The notes beneath the pieces were generated by a model. It saw only the letters and a list, made by a program, of their open reading frames with translations, had not been told where the DNA came from and did not search any database. Made by a program: the position numbers and the translations under genes. From an uncultured Eubacterium sp. (lineage in GTDB: Bacteria; Bacillota; Clostridia; Peptostreptococcales; Anaerovoracaceae): DNA of 64,000 nt. The stretch covers positions 4,114-68,113 of the forward strand of contig CABUXV010000009.1 in assembly GCA_902495595.1 (NCBI GenBank), given 5' to 3'. Shown here one piece after another: positions 8,201-16,568 of this stretch; positions within the stretch are counted from its first letter, which is position 1, and every line of letters begins with the position of its first letter.

Positions 8201-9801
8201 GCTCTGAAACTTACTTCTGAAGCATTTTCAGTAAGAATTCCCTCTAAAGTCACGGTAAAATCCTTTATCTGCTCTACTGTGACAGGTTCAGACTGAGCAA
8301 CAGTTTCTCCCTGATTAAGTATAAATGCCACCAGTTTATCCTTTGCTTTAAAGGAATTTTCATTGGCGGTCAAAATGTTCTTGCCCTTTACTGCATTTAC
8401 TACTCCAACCGGTGTTCCTTGGTCTGTTTCAAATTTTTCAGCGGAGTTTTCATAGCTCTTGACAAGAATTATTGAGTCCTGCGGAATATTGCCTCCCAAA
8501 GTTATCTCTATATTCTCTGCATTTTCATTAACAGGAGATGTTATAACTGCGCTTGGTTCTGTAGCCTCAGGTTTTGAAGCAACAAGTACAGAATCATCCG
8601 GTCTTGAAAACATCGCTTCATAATCGTTTCCCTTTGGCAGGAATATATCCTCGTTCTGAGCCCAGTAAACTACAGCGCGCACCCTGTAGCCTTCCTTAAG
8701 AGGCTCGCTCAGCTTCACTTCTTTTCCGCTGAAAGCTTCAGTGCAGCTTATATTTGAAGCAAGCGAAATCTGTTTGTCGCTTTCAAAATCAAACTCCTCT
8801 CCATCGGGGTATTGAGCAACAGCGCAGGTAATACTGGTCTTTTTCTCCTGAGCAGCTTTAAAAATCCTCTCATCTCCCGTCAAGCTTATATGCAAAGATG
8901 TGTCTCCATCTTTCAGCTCCGTTTCATCTATCGTAACATCAGGATACACATAATCTTCAAATCCTTCTCCGTTTTCATCTACCACTTCTATGCTCTGAGA
9001 ATTCACGGGTTTATAGTTATCATCTCCAACAGGAACATTCAGGCTTGCGACTATTTTATATCCTTTCTTAAGAGGAAGTTTATCAGATGAAAAATTACAT
9101 TCACCGCTGTAATTATCTGTAACTTCTCCCGACCATAACCTGATATTATAAGATGAATCAGGGTCAAAAGCAGTATTGCCTGCATATGCATATATGTTCA
9201 TATAGCAGCTTTCCACAGAATCATCCAGTTTAACTTTTACATAGGCAAGATTATCATCTTCCTTAAAATTTTCCGTCTTAGCTTCGCCATTCTCCATGAT
9301 TTGAACAGAACAGTTTTTCAGAATTTCCTCCTCGCTTTTGCTTACAGTTTCACCTTTATCAGAATCGCCGCCTGCGCTTTCTGATTTAGCGTCTTTTACA
9401 ATAAATGTCTTAGAAACGTAATCCTGATTATCACCCAGGCTGCTGTCTCTTAACACGGCGACAATTTTTTTGCCGGCTGTTGGTTTGGCATTAAGAGTCA
9501 GATTATTATCTCCTGCCGTAAGACTTGATACAACAGAAAAATACAAACTCGTATATTCATTGAGTTTGTCACTGCTGTAAGATTCATTTTCATCCATTTG
9601 CACAATACGTAAAATCCCGCTTGACGGCAAACTTTCCAAGTTTACAGTTACAGATTGTGTATCCGTTGTAATTTCACTGTTTTTAACAGAAATCATTTCA
9701 GATGCCGAAACTCCAAAAGGTACACTCCATATGGAAAACAGCATAATTACTGTCAATAAAACACTTAACAATTTGTTCTTTTTCGTGTTATTCAAAAGCA
9801 T
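5287..9801 (-). CDS. Large cell-wall protein with nine divergent repeats, DUF3783-like module and sortase-type tail
   Basis: About 1504 residues. A basic, hydrophobic signal peptide ends near residue 35 (VSASEM). Nine diverged repeats of roughly 85-105 residues follow; each has a beta strand such as SVTVNLE, a turn-rich middle, and a closing strand of the type LKAGDKVCLVLKY or LEAGKKLVAVLDL. At about 1068-1195 lies a module that reads as DUF3783: YKVVLYNLS, then VGYLAG, FMLMCNLPESLLDRFL and KAVVTEYN. A fibronectin type III-like domain occupies about 1338-1418. The C-terminus has a Ser/Lys/Asp linker, SPKTGDD, a hydrophobic helix and KRKYK, a variant LPXTG sorting signal. The start is unsure: GTG at 9804, ATG at 9801 (chosen) or TTG at 9792 near AAAGGA. 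The function is probably surface binding, with no ligand inferable. Confidence 0.85.
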   Translation of the reverse strand: MLLNNTKKNKLLSVLLTVIMLFSIWSVPFGVSASEMISVKNSEITTDTQSVTVNLESLPSSGILRIVQMDENESYSSDKLNEYTSLYFSVVSSLTAGDNNLTLNAKPTAGKKIVAVLRDSSLGDNQDYVSKTFIVKDAKSESAGGDSDKGETVSKSEEEILKNCSVQIMENGEAKTENFKEDDNLAYVKVKLDDSVESCYMNIYAYAGNTAFDPDSSYNIRLWSGEVTDNYSGECNFSSDKLPLKKGYKIVASLNVPVGDDNYKPVNSQSIEVVDENGEGFEDYVYPDVTIDETELKDGDTSLHISLTGDERIFKAAQEKKTSITCAVAQYPDGEEFDFESDKQISLASNISCTEAFSGKEVKLSEPLKEGYRVRAVVYWAQNEDIFLPKGNDYEAMFSRPDDSVLVASKPEATEPSAVITSPVNENAENIEITLGGNIPQDSIILVKSYENSAEKFETDQGTPVGVVNAVKGKNILTANENSFKAKDKLVAFILNQGETVAQSEPVTVEQIKDFTVTLEGILTENASEVSFRAVANDSNISNINVAGLYKTGADGSADMTKAVAVKYGQAPGLITFTDIGSGALKAGDKVCLVLKYDNGNKTFESEPFSVSAQLKEDSLAIQETEVDTETSSITVNVKGCDDFKGGLLILTIGKPSTNDDADSRTQLGSQRFTGAGAYTFDIDPSKLKEGQTIQPHLYLYGEDDISGEFTLYKYGNALDITAKGGAVKESKLEIATDTIQADREDVWIIADFDSSFTADLKLYTYEGETFLEDTAEEIYSKAVSPGEDSRKITFGKDKLEAGKKLVAVLDLSDGTRLLSEPKVIQAASEKQKPEVRILDKAITAGDTQMKASMKFDEDAENVSYVLYQFKGESLDKDTAQIISKGTLYRNETNKVIYLGQNKLEVGANLQIILTADGQEAKSGILTVEPSPDWGTPYAAFDVSAVKEDADSIPVTVDYSDEYLSLGDEFYCDITVYQFSAQYTDQEFEDKELWENTNFAKRVAQANSTKGDITKGQIKVPVIDGAELNPGDRLIIKLRLPHTEWDGEEVDYIFASVPVVGADEEIPNYKVVLYNLSEDSSRGERLRSILKDLGISAEEITDKDLNETVGYLAGLEGYEQAKEDYEGSGSDEEFMLMCNLPESLLDRFLEMMMENGLRINHKAVVTEYNKDYEFHELVDDIGGEHDVFQALLDLDDLISEAEKLSEDKFGNEPSWKDFSKALRSALNIISSDEPALSDLEAAYENLKNKYIEITGMEEIKGSVIISINADEKGSYTMTAELFDESNNVISDGYKFIWSDGTEGKTIKNISAEKIIAMTVSVTRDDMFGEIKASLQVPDMPKAKAESDESSIKILWDSPEEENNKPLPTEYRAVVYDKNGNTVKDAKCQGTSTSLSIDGLDENCQYIVKLCAVSPVGRSDMKVMSASTVSDEGGKDENNDSKPGISEDKTQDSGRNDKENSKDSSANKTSPKTGDDNTDLMMLLILVFISLGGTVTASVYKRKYK

Positions 9802-9861
9802 CACTTCCTTTCTCTCTCTAAGCTGATATATTCAATTCCCCAGCCCGTAATAATATTGATT

Positions 9862-9952
9862 TTGGTCAGACCAACCTATATATTCTCTCACAAAGTTATA
9901 CAAGACTAACTCCCGCACAATAATATAAGTTAGCTGTTGCTAACCAATATTA
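9862..9952. promoter_or_regulatory. Two inverted repeats upstream of the surface-protein gene (candidate operators)
   Basis: TTGGTCAGACCAA at 9862-9874 is a perfect 6+1+6 palindrome. About 55 bp further upstream, GTTAGCTGTTGCTAAC at 9929-9944 is a perfect 6-bp dyad, extended by TAATAT and ATATTA arms to 9921-9952. Both lie 60-150 bp before the start of the large wall protein, where a regulator would bind. No regulator gene is adjacent. Confidence 0.4.
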
Positions 9953-10064
9953 TTTATATCATATATAAAGTTTTCGGTCAATAAAATCACACAAGCAATG
10001 CCTTTGTTGATAATAATTATCTATAATCGTATTCTTATTATTTAAAACAAAAAATCATACCGGC

Positions 10065-11408
10065 TCACTTTTCATCCGACGGCATCAGCTTACCGCCTCC
10101 GTTTAGCTCTACAGTCCTGCCGTCCAGCCAATCATTTGCCAGATTACCTTTATCATAATATATATTATACCCCTTTGAATCTATATTTCCGCAGGATTTA
10201 TCCTCATTGCTTATAGACCCTGCATAACTGTCGCCTTTAAGCGTCCAATAGCTGTCTGCGCTCAGATAGATTTTGCTGTACTTCGCAGTACCTGCATTAT
10301 TCAAAGTCCCGATAAATGAACTGTCCTCTGTAAGCACTACCTTTATTTTACTGTTCTTATCGCAGGTTATATCCCCTTCAAAATTCTGTCCGATTCCGTA
10401 AAGCAAAAGTTTCCCTCCCCGGTTACTTTCGTCGCTTTTTACTTCCGCCAATATATTGCTTTCGGAAATCACATTGCTGTTTATCATCTTTACGGATCCA
10501 TCCGTTCCGGAAATTTTTATCAGTGAACTTCCGTTTCCCGATTTTAGAGAAGAGTTATCTACCATTAATTTTGATGTAACTGCTTTTTTATCATCATTCA
10601 GATATCCTGATATTTCAACAGCAGACTCATTAAAGCACACTATGCTGGTATTTTTCAGATTAACGACTCCTCCCCTGTCAATCACAACAGCCGGTCCGTT
10701 GTACGATGTTCCCGTAACATTTGTAAGAGACACATTGCCTGACGAAGCCACACACGAACTTTTGTCTCCTGATGTTTGCAGTGTGCTGTCGGAAAAATCA
10801 ATCATGCTCAGGCTGTCCCCGGTTACAAGCGCCGAACTTCTGCTTCCCGAGGTCTCCAAATTCACCTGGCTGCCATATACAGCTCCGCCTGCAGCTGCAT
10901 ATATACCTGCCGAAGAACTTCCGTCGGTGTTTACGCCTACCCTGCTCATATCAATTCTGCCCCCGTCATTTAAAGCCAAAACAGCCGCTTTATTATCATC
11001 AGCTAAGCTGTATTCCTCATCGCAGACTTCTTTTTCTTCACCATCTGTGCTTATTAAGGAATCTATTGACGCTGAGCCGCTTTTTACAGCTGTTTCTTCC
11101 GATGTACTGTTCACACCGGTTACCGCCACAGCATCCTTTCCGTCAAGTAAAACAGCAACTATATCTCCCTTCTTAAAATCATCAAAAAACACATTTTCAG
11201 GCAGATTGTACGAAATCTCTTCGCCGCTTCCTCTGAATTTATCTCCGTATTTATATTTTCCGCTTTCTACCGTAATGGTATTCTCATCGGTTTTTACTAC
11301 CTGACCATAGGCTATATTGCTTTCTGATTTCGCCTCGCTTCTGCTGCAAGATGTCAATGAAAAAACAAGCAACCATGACAGACAGCCTATCATTATAAAC
11401 CTCTTCAT
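10065..11408 (-). CDS. Surface lipoprotein, predicted right-handed beta-helix
   Basis: 447 residues with a lipoprotein signal peptide: MKRF, a hydrophobic stretch, and lipobox LTSC with Cys21 as the lipidated residue. Residues 30-100 form a small beta-rich domain (VVKTDENTITVESG, then GDIVAVLLDGKDAVAV). From about 140 to the end, short strands repeat every 20-25 residues with Gly/Ser/Asn-rich turns and phrases such as SSSAGIYAAAGGAVYGSQVNL, the pattern of parallel beta-helix and adhesin-like proteins. No catalytic residues were recognised. It lies upstream of the large wall protein with a 263-bp gap, so the two may be transcribed separately. It probably sits on the outer face of the membrane. 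Confidence 0.75.
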   Translation of the reverse strand: MKRFIMIGCLSWLLVFSLTSCSRSEAKSESNIAYGQVVKTDENTITVESGKYKYGDKFRGSGEEISYNLPENVFFDDFKKGDIVAVLLDGKDAVAVTGVNSTSEETAVKSGSASIDSLISTDGEEKEVCDEEYSLADDNKAAVLALNDGGRIDMSRVGVNTDGSSSAGIYAAAGGAVYGSQVNLETSGSRSSALVTGDSLSMIDFSDSTLQTSGDKSSCVASSGNVSLTNVTGTSYNGPAVVIDRGGVVNLKNTSIVCFNESAVEISGYLNDDKKAVTSKLMVDNSSLKSGNGSSLIKISGTDGSVKMINSNVISESNILAEVKSDESNRGGKLLLYGIGQNFEGDITCDKNSKIKVVLTEDSSFIGTLNNAGTAKYSKIYLSADSYWTLKGDSYAGSISNEDKSCGNIDSKGYNIYYDKGNLANDWLDGRTVELNGGGKLMPSDEK

Positions 11409-11707
11409 AGCTAAAAGCTCTCCTTTTTACTACTATGAAATTAATATACATTTGGCATGTGTCATTTTTATGTACGTTATATGCTCTTTTCGTGCAAAAC
11501 AGCTGTCAATCCGTATATTGAATGTTTTTCACAAAAAAAATGACGAAATAATAATTCCTCTATCACATACATCCGCCCGCATACACAGATCTCAGGGCTT
11601 ATCATGATAAAGTTTTTCCATACTCCGCCATATCATTCTTTGCAGTATTTCACTGATGGCAGCGTGAACAACCTCTGCCATACATAATTTTTACCAGCAA
11701 TGATCTG
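11409..11707. other. Intergenic region upstream of the lipoprotein gene
   Basis: 299 bp without a supported gene. AAAGGAGAG at about 11420-11430 (minus strand) is the lipoprotein's ribosome site. The A/T-rich 11440-11560 stretch probably holds its promoter, but no convincing -35/-10 pair was picked out. A 29-codon minus-strand frame near 11600-11685 has no clear ribosome site and is not called. Confidence 0.5.
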
Positions 11708-12940
11708 CTACTTTTCAGGAATCTCTATCTTATCTAAAATTCCTGAAAGTTTCGCCAAAGTTATGCCGTAATTTGTTATTGCAACTCCGGCAGCTTCTGC
11801 CTGTGCAATTCTGCTTAACACATGTTTTCTATTAAACATACATGCCCCGCAGTGTATTATCAAGTCAAAATCCTCAAGCTGCTTCTTTCCGGGGAAATCG
11901 TTTCCGCATACATTGCGGATTTCTATTTTTTCTCCGAATTTTTTTCTCAGCAATGCAGGGATTTTAACCCTGCCGATATCTTCATCCAAAGGCACATGCG
12001 TACACGCTTCTGCTATCAAAACCTTTGAGTTTTCAGTCATATTGTCTAATACCGATACCCCTTTTACAAACTTTTCTATATCACCTTTATATGCTGCGAA
12101 CAATACTGAAAAAGATGTCAGCGCGCTTTGCTCAGGTTTTCTGTCATATACGTATTTGAAGCACTGCGAATCTGTTATTATCAAATCCGGACTGCGGCTC
12201 AAAACACCTAAAGCTCTTTCAAAACCATCAGCCGTTGTTGTAACAGCAGTGCATCTGCTATCGAGGAGTTCTCTTAATGTCTGCACCTGCGGCAGTATGA
12301 GTCTTCCCTTTGGCGCCTGTATGTCCTGAGGCATCACAAGAAGCGCCAGTCCTCCCTCATCTATAAGTCCTGCCAAAATCCTTTCCCGAAGAAAATCCTC
12401 AGGCACTGCTTTTTCCAAAGCGCTGCGCAGACTGTCAATTCCTGTACCTTCCTTTGCGCTCACCTTAACCACAGGATACTCCCCAAGTTTTTCCCTCAGA
12501 AGCTTTTCCACATCTTCATATCTTATTTTTCCCTTTATATTTTCCCACTTGTTTATAGCTATGATAACAGGAATATCTCTTTTTTTAATCTCCTCCAGCC
12601 ACGTCTTTTCCATTGAAAAATCCGCGTTTTCAAGGGTTGCATCGTCTATTGCCATTATAATTATATCTGTCTTTGATAAAGTTTCCTTTGTTTTTTCCAC
12701 TCTGAGTCTGCCCAGCTTTCCCTCATCGTCAAAACCGGCTGTATCTATAAACACAACAGGTCCCACGGGATGAAGCTCCATAGATTTCATCACCGGGTCT
12801 GCTGTAGTGCCGGGAGTATTGGAAACCAGCGCAATGTCCTGTCCTGTAAGGGCGTTTATCAGAGAAGATTTTCCGCTGTTTCGCTTACCGTATATACCTA
12901 TATGAAGCCGGTTTGCTCTCGGCGTATCGTTAAGTCCCAT
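11708..12940 (-). CDS. hydF: [FeFe]-hydrogenase maturation GTPase HydF
   Basis: A 410-residue scaffold GTPase on which the hydrogenase H-cluster 2Fe subcluster is completed before transfer to the apo-hydrogenase. The GTPase domain has the P-loop GKRNSGKSS (18-26), the switch region NTPGTTADPV, DTAGF and NKWE. The C-terminal cluster domain has the HydF iron-sulfur ligands: Cys-X-His in EACTHVP and the later HCGAC. It lies 10 bp after hydG, with GGAGGAATCTT before the ATG, so the two are co-transcribed. The 410-residue length is normal. Neither hydE nor the hydrogenase itself is in the window. Confidence 0.95.
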   Translation of the reverse strand: MGLNDTPRANRLHIGIYGKRNSGKSSLINALTGQDIALVSNTPGTTADPVMKSMELHPVGPVVFIDTAGFDDEGKLGRLRVEKTKETLSKTDIIIMAIDDATLENADFSMEKTWLEEIKKRDIPVIIAINKWENIKGKIRYEDVEKLLREKLGEYPVVKVSAKEGTGIDSLRSALEKAVPEDFLRERILAGLIDEGGLALLVMPQDIQAPKGRLILPQVQTLRELLDSRCTAVTTTADGFERALGVLSRSPDLIITDSQCFKYVYDRKPEQSALTSFSVLFAAYKGDIEKFVKGVSVLDNMTENSKVLIAEACTHVPLDEDIGRVKIPALLRKKFGEKIEIRNVCGNDFPGKKQLEDFDLIIHCGACMFNRKHVLSRIAQAEAAGVAITNYGITLAKLSGILDKIEIPEK

Positions 12941-12950
12941 AAGATTCCTC

Positions 12951-14375
12951 CTACAATCTGAAATCTCTCATTCCGCTGTCCAGCTCCGCAAGATGCTTTT
13001 TAACTATATCTTTAACTTTAGGATTCGGAATTTTTTCCAGTCTCTTCTCTATAAGCGCAAGCCCTTTCTCTTTCGTTTCCTCTGACGCATAATCTTCAAG
13101 ATATTCTTTAAGAGTCATCAGCGCATTGGGCTGACAAATATTTGCTATCTGCCCCGTCTTTACCAAACTCATAAATCTGTCTCCTGTTCTGCCCTCTCTG
13201 TAGCAGGCAGTGCAAAAGCTCGGCATATATCCCAAATCTATGAGCCAGTCTACCACTTCGTTCAGGGTTCTTCTGTCATTTACATCAAACTGAGCTGAAT
13301 TATCTTCTTCTGTCTCTTCTTCTGCATATCCCCCCACGCTGGTACGGCTGCCTCCCGAAATCTGAGAAACTCCTATTTTTACCGCTTCGCCTCTCATGGC
13401 TTTCGTTTCTCTTGTAGACATTATAATCCCCGTGTAAGGAACGGCAATCCTCAGTATGGCTATTATTCTTTTGAAAACATCATCGGGAACGCCATTGTCA
13501 AAAGCGTCCGGGTCTATATCATCGGCAGGTCTTACTCTTGGAACGCTTATGGTATGCGGTCCGCAGCCAAAAGTATCTTCCAGGTGTTTTGCGTGCATCA
13601 GTATTCCCACAAAATCGTATTTATAAAGATTAAGTCCGAAAAGCACCCCGCAGCCCACGTCGTCTATTCCTGCCTCCATAGCTCTGTCCATAGCCTCTGT
13701 GTGGTAAGCGTAATCGCTTTTAGGTCCCGTAGGATGAAGTTCTTCATAGGCATCTTTGTTATACGTTTCCTGAAAGAGAATGTAGGTCCCGATTCCCGCA
13801 TCCCTCAGCTTTTTATAGTTTTCCACGGTTGTGGCTGCAATATTTACATTGACTCTTCTTATCGCGCCGTTTTTATGCTTAATGCTGTATATGGTCTTTA
13901 TGCTTTCCAAAATATACTCTATAGGATTCATGGACGGATGTTCGCCTGCTTCAATGGCAAGTCTCTTATGTCCCATATCCTGCAGTGCCGTAACCTCCTG
14001 CCTTATCTGCTCCTGCGTAAGTTTCTTTCTGCTTATGTGCTTGTTCTGACCGTGATAAGGACAGTATTTGCACCCGTTGATACAGTAATTGGAAAGATAA
14101 AGAGGCGCAAACATAACTATTCTGTTGCCGTAAAATTTTTCTTTTATTTCTTCTGCCAGGGCAAAGATTTCTTCGTGAATGCTTTTGTCTTCACATTCAA
14201 GCAGCAGCGCCGCTTCCTTGTATGTAAGACCTTTGCAGTCTTTGGCTCTCTTAAGAATCTTTCTCATGGTCTCAATATCATCTTTGTTCTCTTCTGCGAA
14301 TTTCAAAGCAGCCTCTATTTCCTCGTGACAGATAAATTCCTCTGCTTTTCTCGACTTGCTGTTATATACAGTCAT
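12951..14375 (-). CDS. hydG: [FeFe]-hydrogenase H-cluster radical SAM maturase HydG (tyrosine lyase)
   Basis: A 474-residue radical SAM enzyme that cleaves tyrosine to p-cresol and dehydroglycine, the source of the CO and CN ligands of the H-cluster. It has the N-terminal SAM cluster motif CX3CX2C (CINGCKYCPY) and the C-terminal second-cluster motif CX2C-X22-C (CTACYREG through NICQPNA), both diagnostic of HydG rather than ThiH. The start was moved to the ATG after GGGAGGTAAGGTT; the longer frame would begin inside the preceding terminator hairpin. It is first in the hydG-hydF pair. Confidence 0.96.
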   Translation of the reverse strand: MTVYNSKSRKAEEFICHEEIEAALKFAEENKDDIETMRKILKRAKDCKGLTYKEAALLLECEDKSIHEEIFALAEEIKEKFYGNRIVMFAPLYLSNYCINGCKYCPYHGQNKHISRKKLTQEQIRQEVTALQDMGHKRLAIEAGEHPSMNPIEYILESIKTIYSIKHKNGAIRRVNVNIAATTVENYKKLRDAGIGTYILFQETYNKDAYEELHPTGPKSDYAYHTEAMDRAMEAGIDDVGCGVLFGLNLYKYDFVGILMHAKHLEDTFGCGPHTISVPRVRPADDIDPDAFDNGVPDDVFKRIIAILRIAVPYTGIIMSTRETKAMRGEAVKIGVSQISGGSRTSVGGYAEEETEEDNSAQFDVNDRRTLNEVVDWLIDLGYMPSFCTACYREGRTGDRFMSLVKTGQIANICQPNALMTLKEYLEDYASEETKEKGLALIEKRLEKIPNPKVKDIVKKHLAELDSGMRDFRL

Positions 14376-14429
14376 AACCTTACCTCCCGGCAGCAGAATA
14401 TCGCCGCCTTTTTTTACAAAACCTTTTAC

Positions 14430-14468
14430 AATAATAAAAATCCTCTGCCGGCAATGGTCCGGCAGAGG
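14430..14468 (-). terminator. Intrinsic terminator after prmC
   Basis: A perfect 10-bp stem, CCTCTGCCGG (14442-14451) with CCGGCAGAGG (14459-14468), followed on the minus strand by ATTTTTATTATTG. It ends the rho-yqhQ-prmC transcript before hydG, or could act as an attenuator for hydG. Confidence 0.8.
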
Positions 14469-14545
14469 TACAAAAATTTCATCTCTATAAACCATCGCCT
14501 TTCATCTCGGAATTCCCTCGACGTCAGTACGACATTATTAATAAA

Positions 14546-15430
14546 CTATCTTAATTGACATTTTACCACACGGTCTTTGCCCGGTAAATCCCTAATTACC
14601 TCAGCAGAAGTGTAAACTTCCCTGTCCTTTAACATCTTTCTTAAATCTTCCCCCTGGTCATGGCCTATTTCCATAAGCAGAAAACCTCCCGGCTTTAAAT
14701 GCTGCGAAGCCTTTTCTGCTATTATCCTGTAAAAGTTAAGCCCGTCCTTTCCGCCGTCAAGAGCGGCGAGAGGTTCATGGTCCTTTACTTCCTCCTGCAA
14801 AATGGAAATCATCTTTGTTTTTATATAAGGAGGATTGGTTACAATCATATCAAATTTTTTGCCTTTATGAGGTTCAAACATATCTCCTTGCAAAAACTTT
14901 ATTTTTGCTCTCATATTTTTAGCATTTTCCTCTGCTATATCAAGAGCGTCCCTGCTTATGTCAGAAGCTATGACTTTTATGTTGGAACATATTTTAACAA
15001 GAGAAATACCCACAGCTCCGCTTCCGCAGCATAAATCAAGCACATCCCATTCTTTATTGCCCTTAAGCCTTTCCATAAAGGATAGTTTTTCTTTAGGCGT
15101 ATCCTGTATTATCTTAGCTGCCTCCGTAACAAGCGTTTCCGTATCCTGTCTGGGTATCAGCACCTTTGGGCTTACTTTAAATGTATGTCCCATAAATTCC
15201 TGAACTCCCGTTATATGTTGAAGAGGTATACGTTCGGCTCTCTTTTTTATGAGTTCCATATACTTTTCTTCTGTATCTTTATCCACTTCCTCTTCTGCTT
15301 TCAGAAAAAGCTGCACTTTATCTATTCCCGTAAGAAAGCAGAACAGCTCCTGCGCATCGATTTTGGCATCCATGCAGTAAGCTTTCGCAAGCCTGTATTC
15401 TCCTTCCTTAACAAGTATCCTTGTCTTCAT
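14546..15430 (-). CDS. prmC: Release-factor glutamine N5-methyltransferase
   Basis: A 294-residue SAM-dependent methyltransferase that methylates the GGQ glutamine of release factors RF1 and RF2. It shows an N-terminal helical domain, the SAM-binding DLCCGSGAVGI motif near residue 130, and TNPPYI near 200, the NPPY signature of glutamine/adenine N-methyltransferases. It is third in the leftward rho, yqhQ, prmC run, 15 bp after yqhQ. In many clostridia prfA follows prmC; here the run stops at a terminator and hydG follows. Confidence 0.94.
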   Translation of the reverse strand: MKTRILVKEGEYRLAKAYCMDAKIDAQELFCFLTGIDKVQLFLKAEEEVDKDTEEKYMELIKKRAERIPLQHITGVQEFMGHTFKVSPKVLIPRQDTETLVTEAAKIIQDTPKEKLSFMERLKGNKEWDVLDLCCGSGAVGISLVKICSNIKVIASDISRDALDIAEENAKNMRAKIKFLQGDMFEPHKGKKFDMIVTNPPYIKTKMISILQEEVKDHEPLAALDGGKDGLNFYRIIAEKASQHLKPGGFLLMEIGHDQGEDLRKMLKDREVYTSAEVIRDLPGKDRVVKCQLR

Positions 15431-15445
15431 ATTAACTGCTCCAAT

Positions 15446-16561
15446 CTATATAAATCTTCGCTTCTTAAGCGGTTTGCAGCATAACGGCAAACTGCCCCTT
15501 TCATCTTCTATTTCCTGCGTCAGGATATTTTCTTCTTCGATAACTTCTCTGCACAAAAGTTTGTCTTTGTTATTTTCAGAGGTTTTTCCTATATCTTTTT
15601 TCTTTATTATTCTGCTTCCCGCAGGCCTGTCGTCACATACAGCTTCTATTGCCGCTATAGCCACTTCAAGCTGACTTTTATCCGGCTCCCTTGTAGTTAT
15701 CTTCTGAAGATAAAGTCCCGGCAAGCTTAAAATTTTTACTATTATGTTATCGCTTCTTCCAGCCCATTTCAAAAGTTCATATGAAAGCCCTGCTATAACA
15801 GGCAGCAGCAAAAGCCTTGATACTATTCTCAAGAATAAATTCGGCCACCCCAGAAGAAAATGCAGGGCAAAGGCAATGATAAAAACGAACATAAGAAAGC
15901 TCGTACCGCATCTTGGGTGCAGCGTCGGAAACTGTTTACAGTTTTCCGGCGTCAGGTCAAGCCCGTTCTCAAAGCAGTGTATAGTCTTGTGTTCCGCTCC
16001 GTGAAACTGAAAAACACGTTTTATTTCACCCATAAAAGAAATCGCCCATACGTAAGCTACAAACAGCAGAATACGAAAAGCGCCCTCCGCAAAATTAAGC
16101 CAGAATATGCTGTCGGTAAAAAGTTTGAGCAGGTTTACCACTCCCGTAGGCAGGATTATAAAAATTCCCACTGTGAACAGCAGCGCAATTATAACAGAGG
16201 TATACACCATCAGATTCCACGCTGTCTTGCTTCCGAATTTTCCATTCAGCCATTTTTCGAAACGCGTTTCCTCGTATTCCTCTCCGTCTCCGTACTCTTC
16301 AAGAATTTCTGCCGAGTCCATAAGAGTCTTCGTTCCTGTAACCATGGAGTCGATAAAAGCCGCTACACCTCTTATAATGGGAAGTTTCATCCACTTTCCC
16401 GGCTTTTTGGTTTTCACTGTATTTACTTTTATATCGCCATTTGGAGGTTTCACGGCAAGCGCCGTTTTTTCTTCCCCTTTCATCATTATTCCTTCCATGA
16501 CTGCCTGACCTCCCATCTTGGTTGGGCAGGCGTCTTTAAGGAAAATTTTGCTCAAATCCAT
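15446..16561 (-). CDS. yqhQ: DUF1385 membrane protein, YqhQ family
   Basis: A 371-residue membrane protein of the DUF1385/YqhQ family, whose biochemical function is not established. Family signatures include MGGQAVMEGIMMKG near residue 17, RFFHGAEHKTIHCFE-like FHGAEHKTIHCFENG, and LHPRCGTSFL. Four to five hydrophobic segments lie between about 115 and 290. The C-terminal 70 residues are charged and variable, ending in KKRRFI. It starts 7 bp after the rho stop codon and belongs to the conserved rho-yqhQ-prmC block. Confidence 0.92.
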   Translation of the reverse strand: MDLSKIFLKDACPTKMGGQAVMEGIMMKGEEKTALAVKPPNGDIKVNTVKTKKPGKWMKLPIIRGVAAFIDSMVTGTKTLMDSAEILEEYGDGEEYEETRFEKWLNGKFGSKTAWNLMVYTSVIIALLFTVGIFIILPTGVVNLLKLFTDSIFWLNFAEGAFRILLFVAYVWAISFMGEIKRVFQFHGAEHKTIHCFENGLDLTPENCKQFPTLHPRCGTSFLMFVFIIAFALHFLLGWPNLFLRIVSRLLLLPVIAGLSYELLKWAGRSDNIIVKILSLPGLYLQKITTREPDKSQLEVAIAAIEAVCDDRPAGSRIIKKKDIGKTSENNKDKLLCREVIEEENILTQEIEDERGSLPLCCKPLKKRRFI

Positions 16562-16568
16562 GCTGAAG

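Noticed and set aside
11600..11685. 29-codon minus-strand frame upstream of the lipoprotein
   Set aside because: No convincing ribosome site, no recognisable sequence, and no conserved context.
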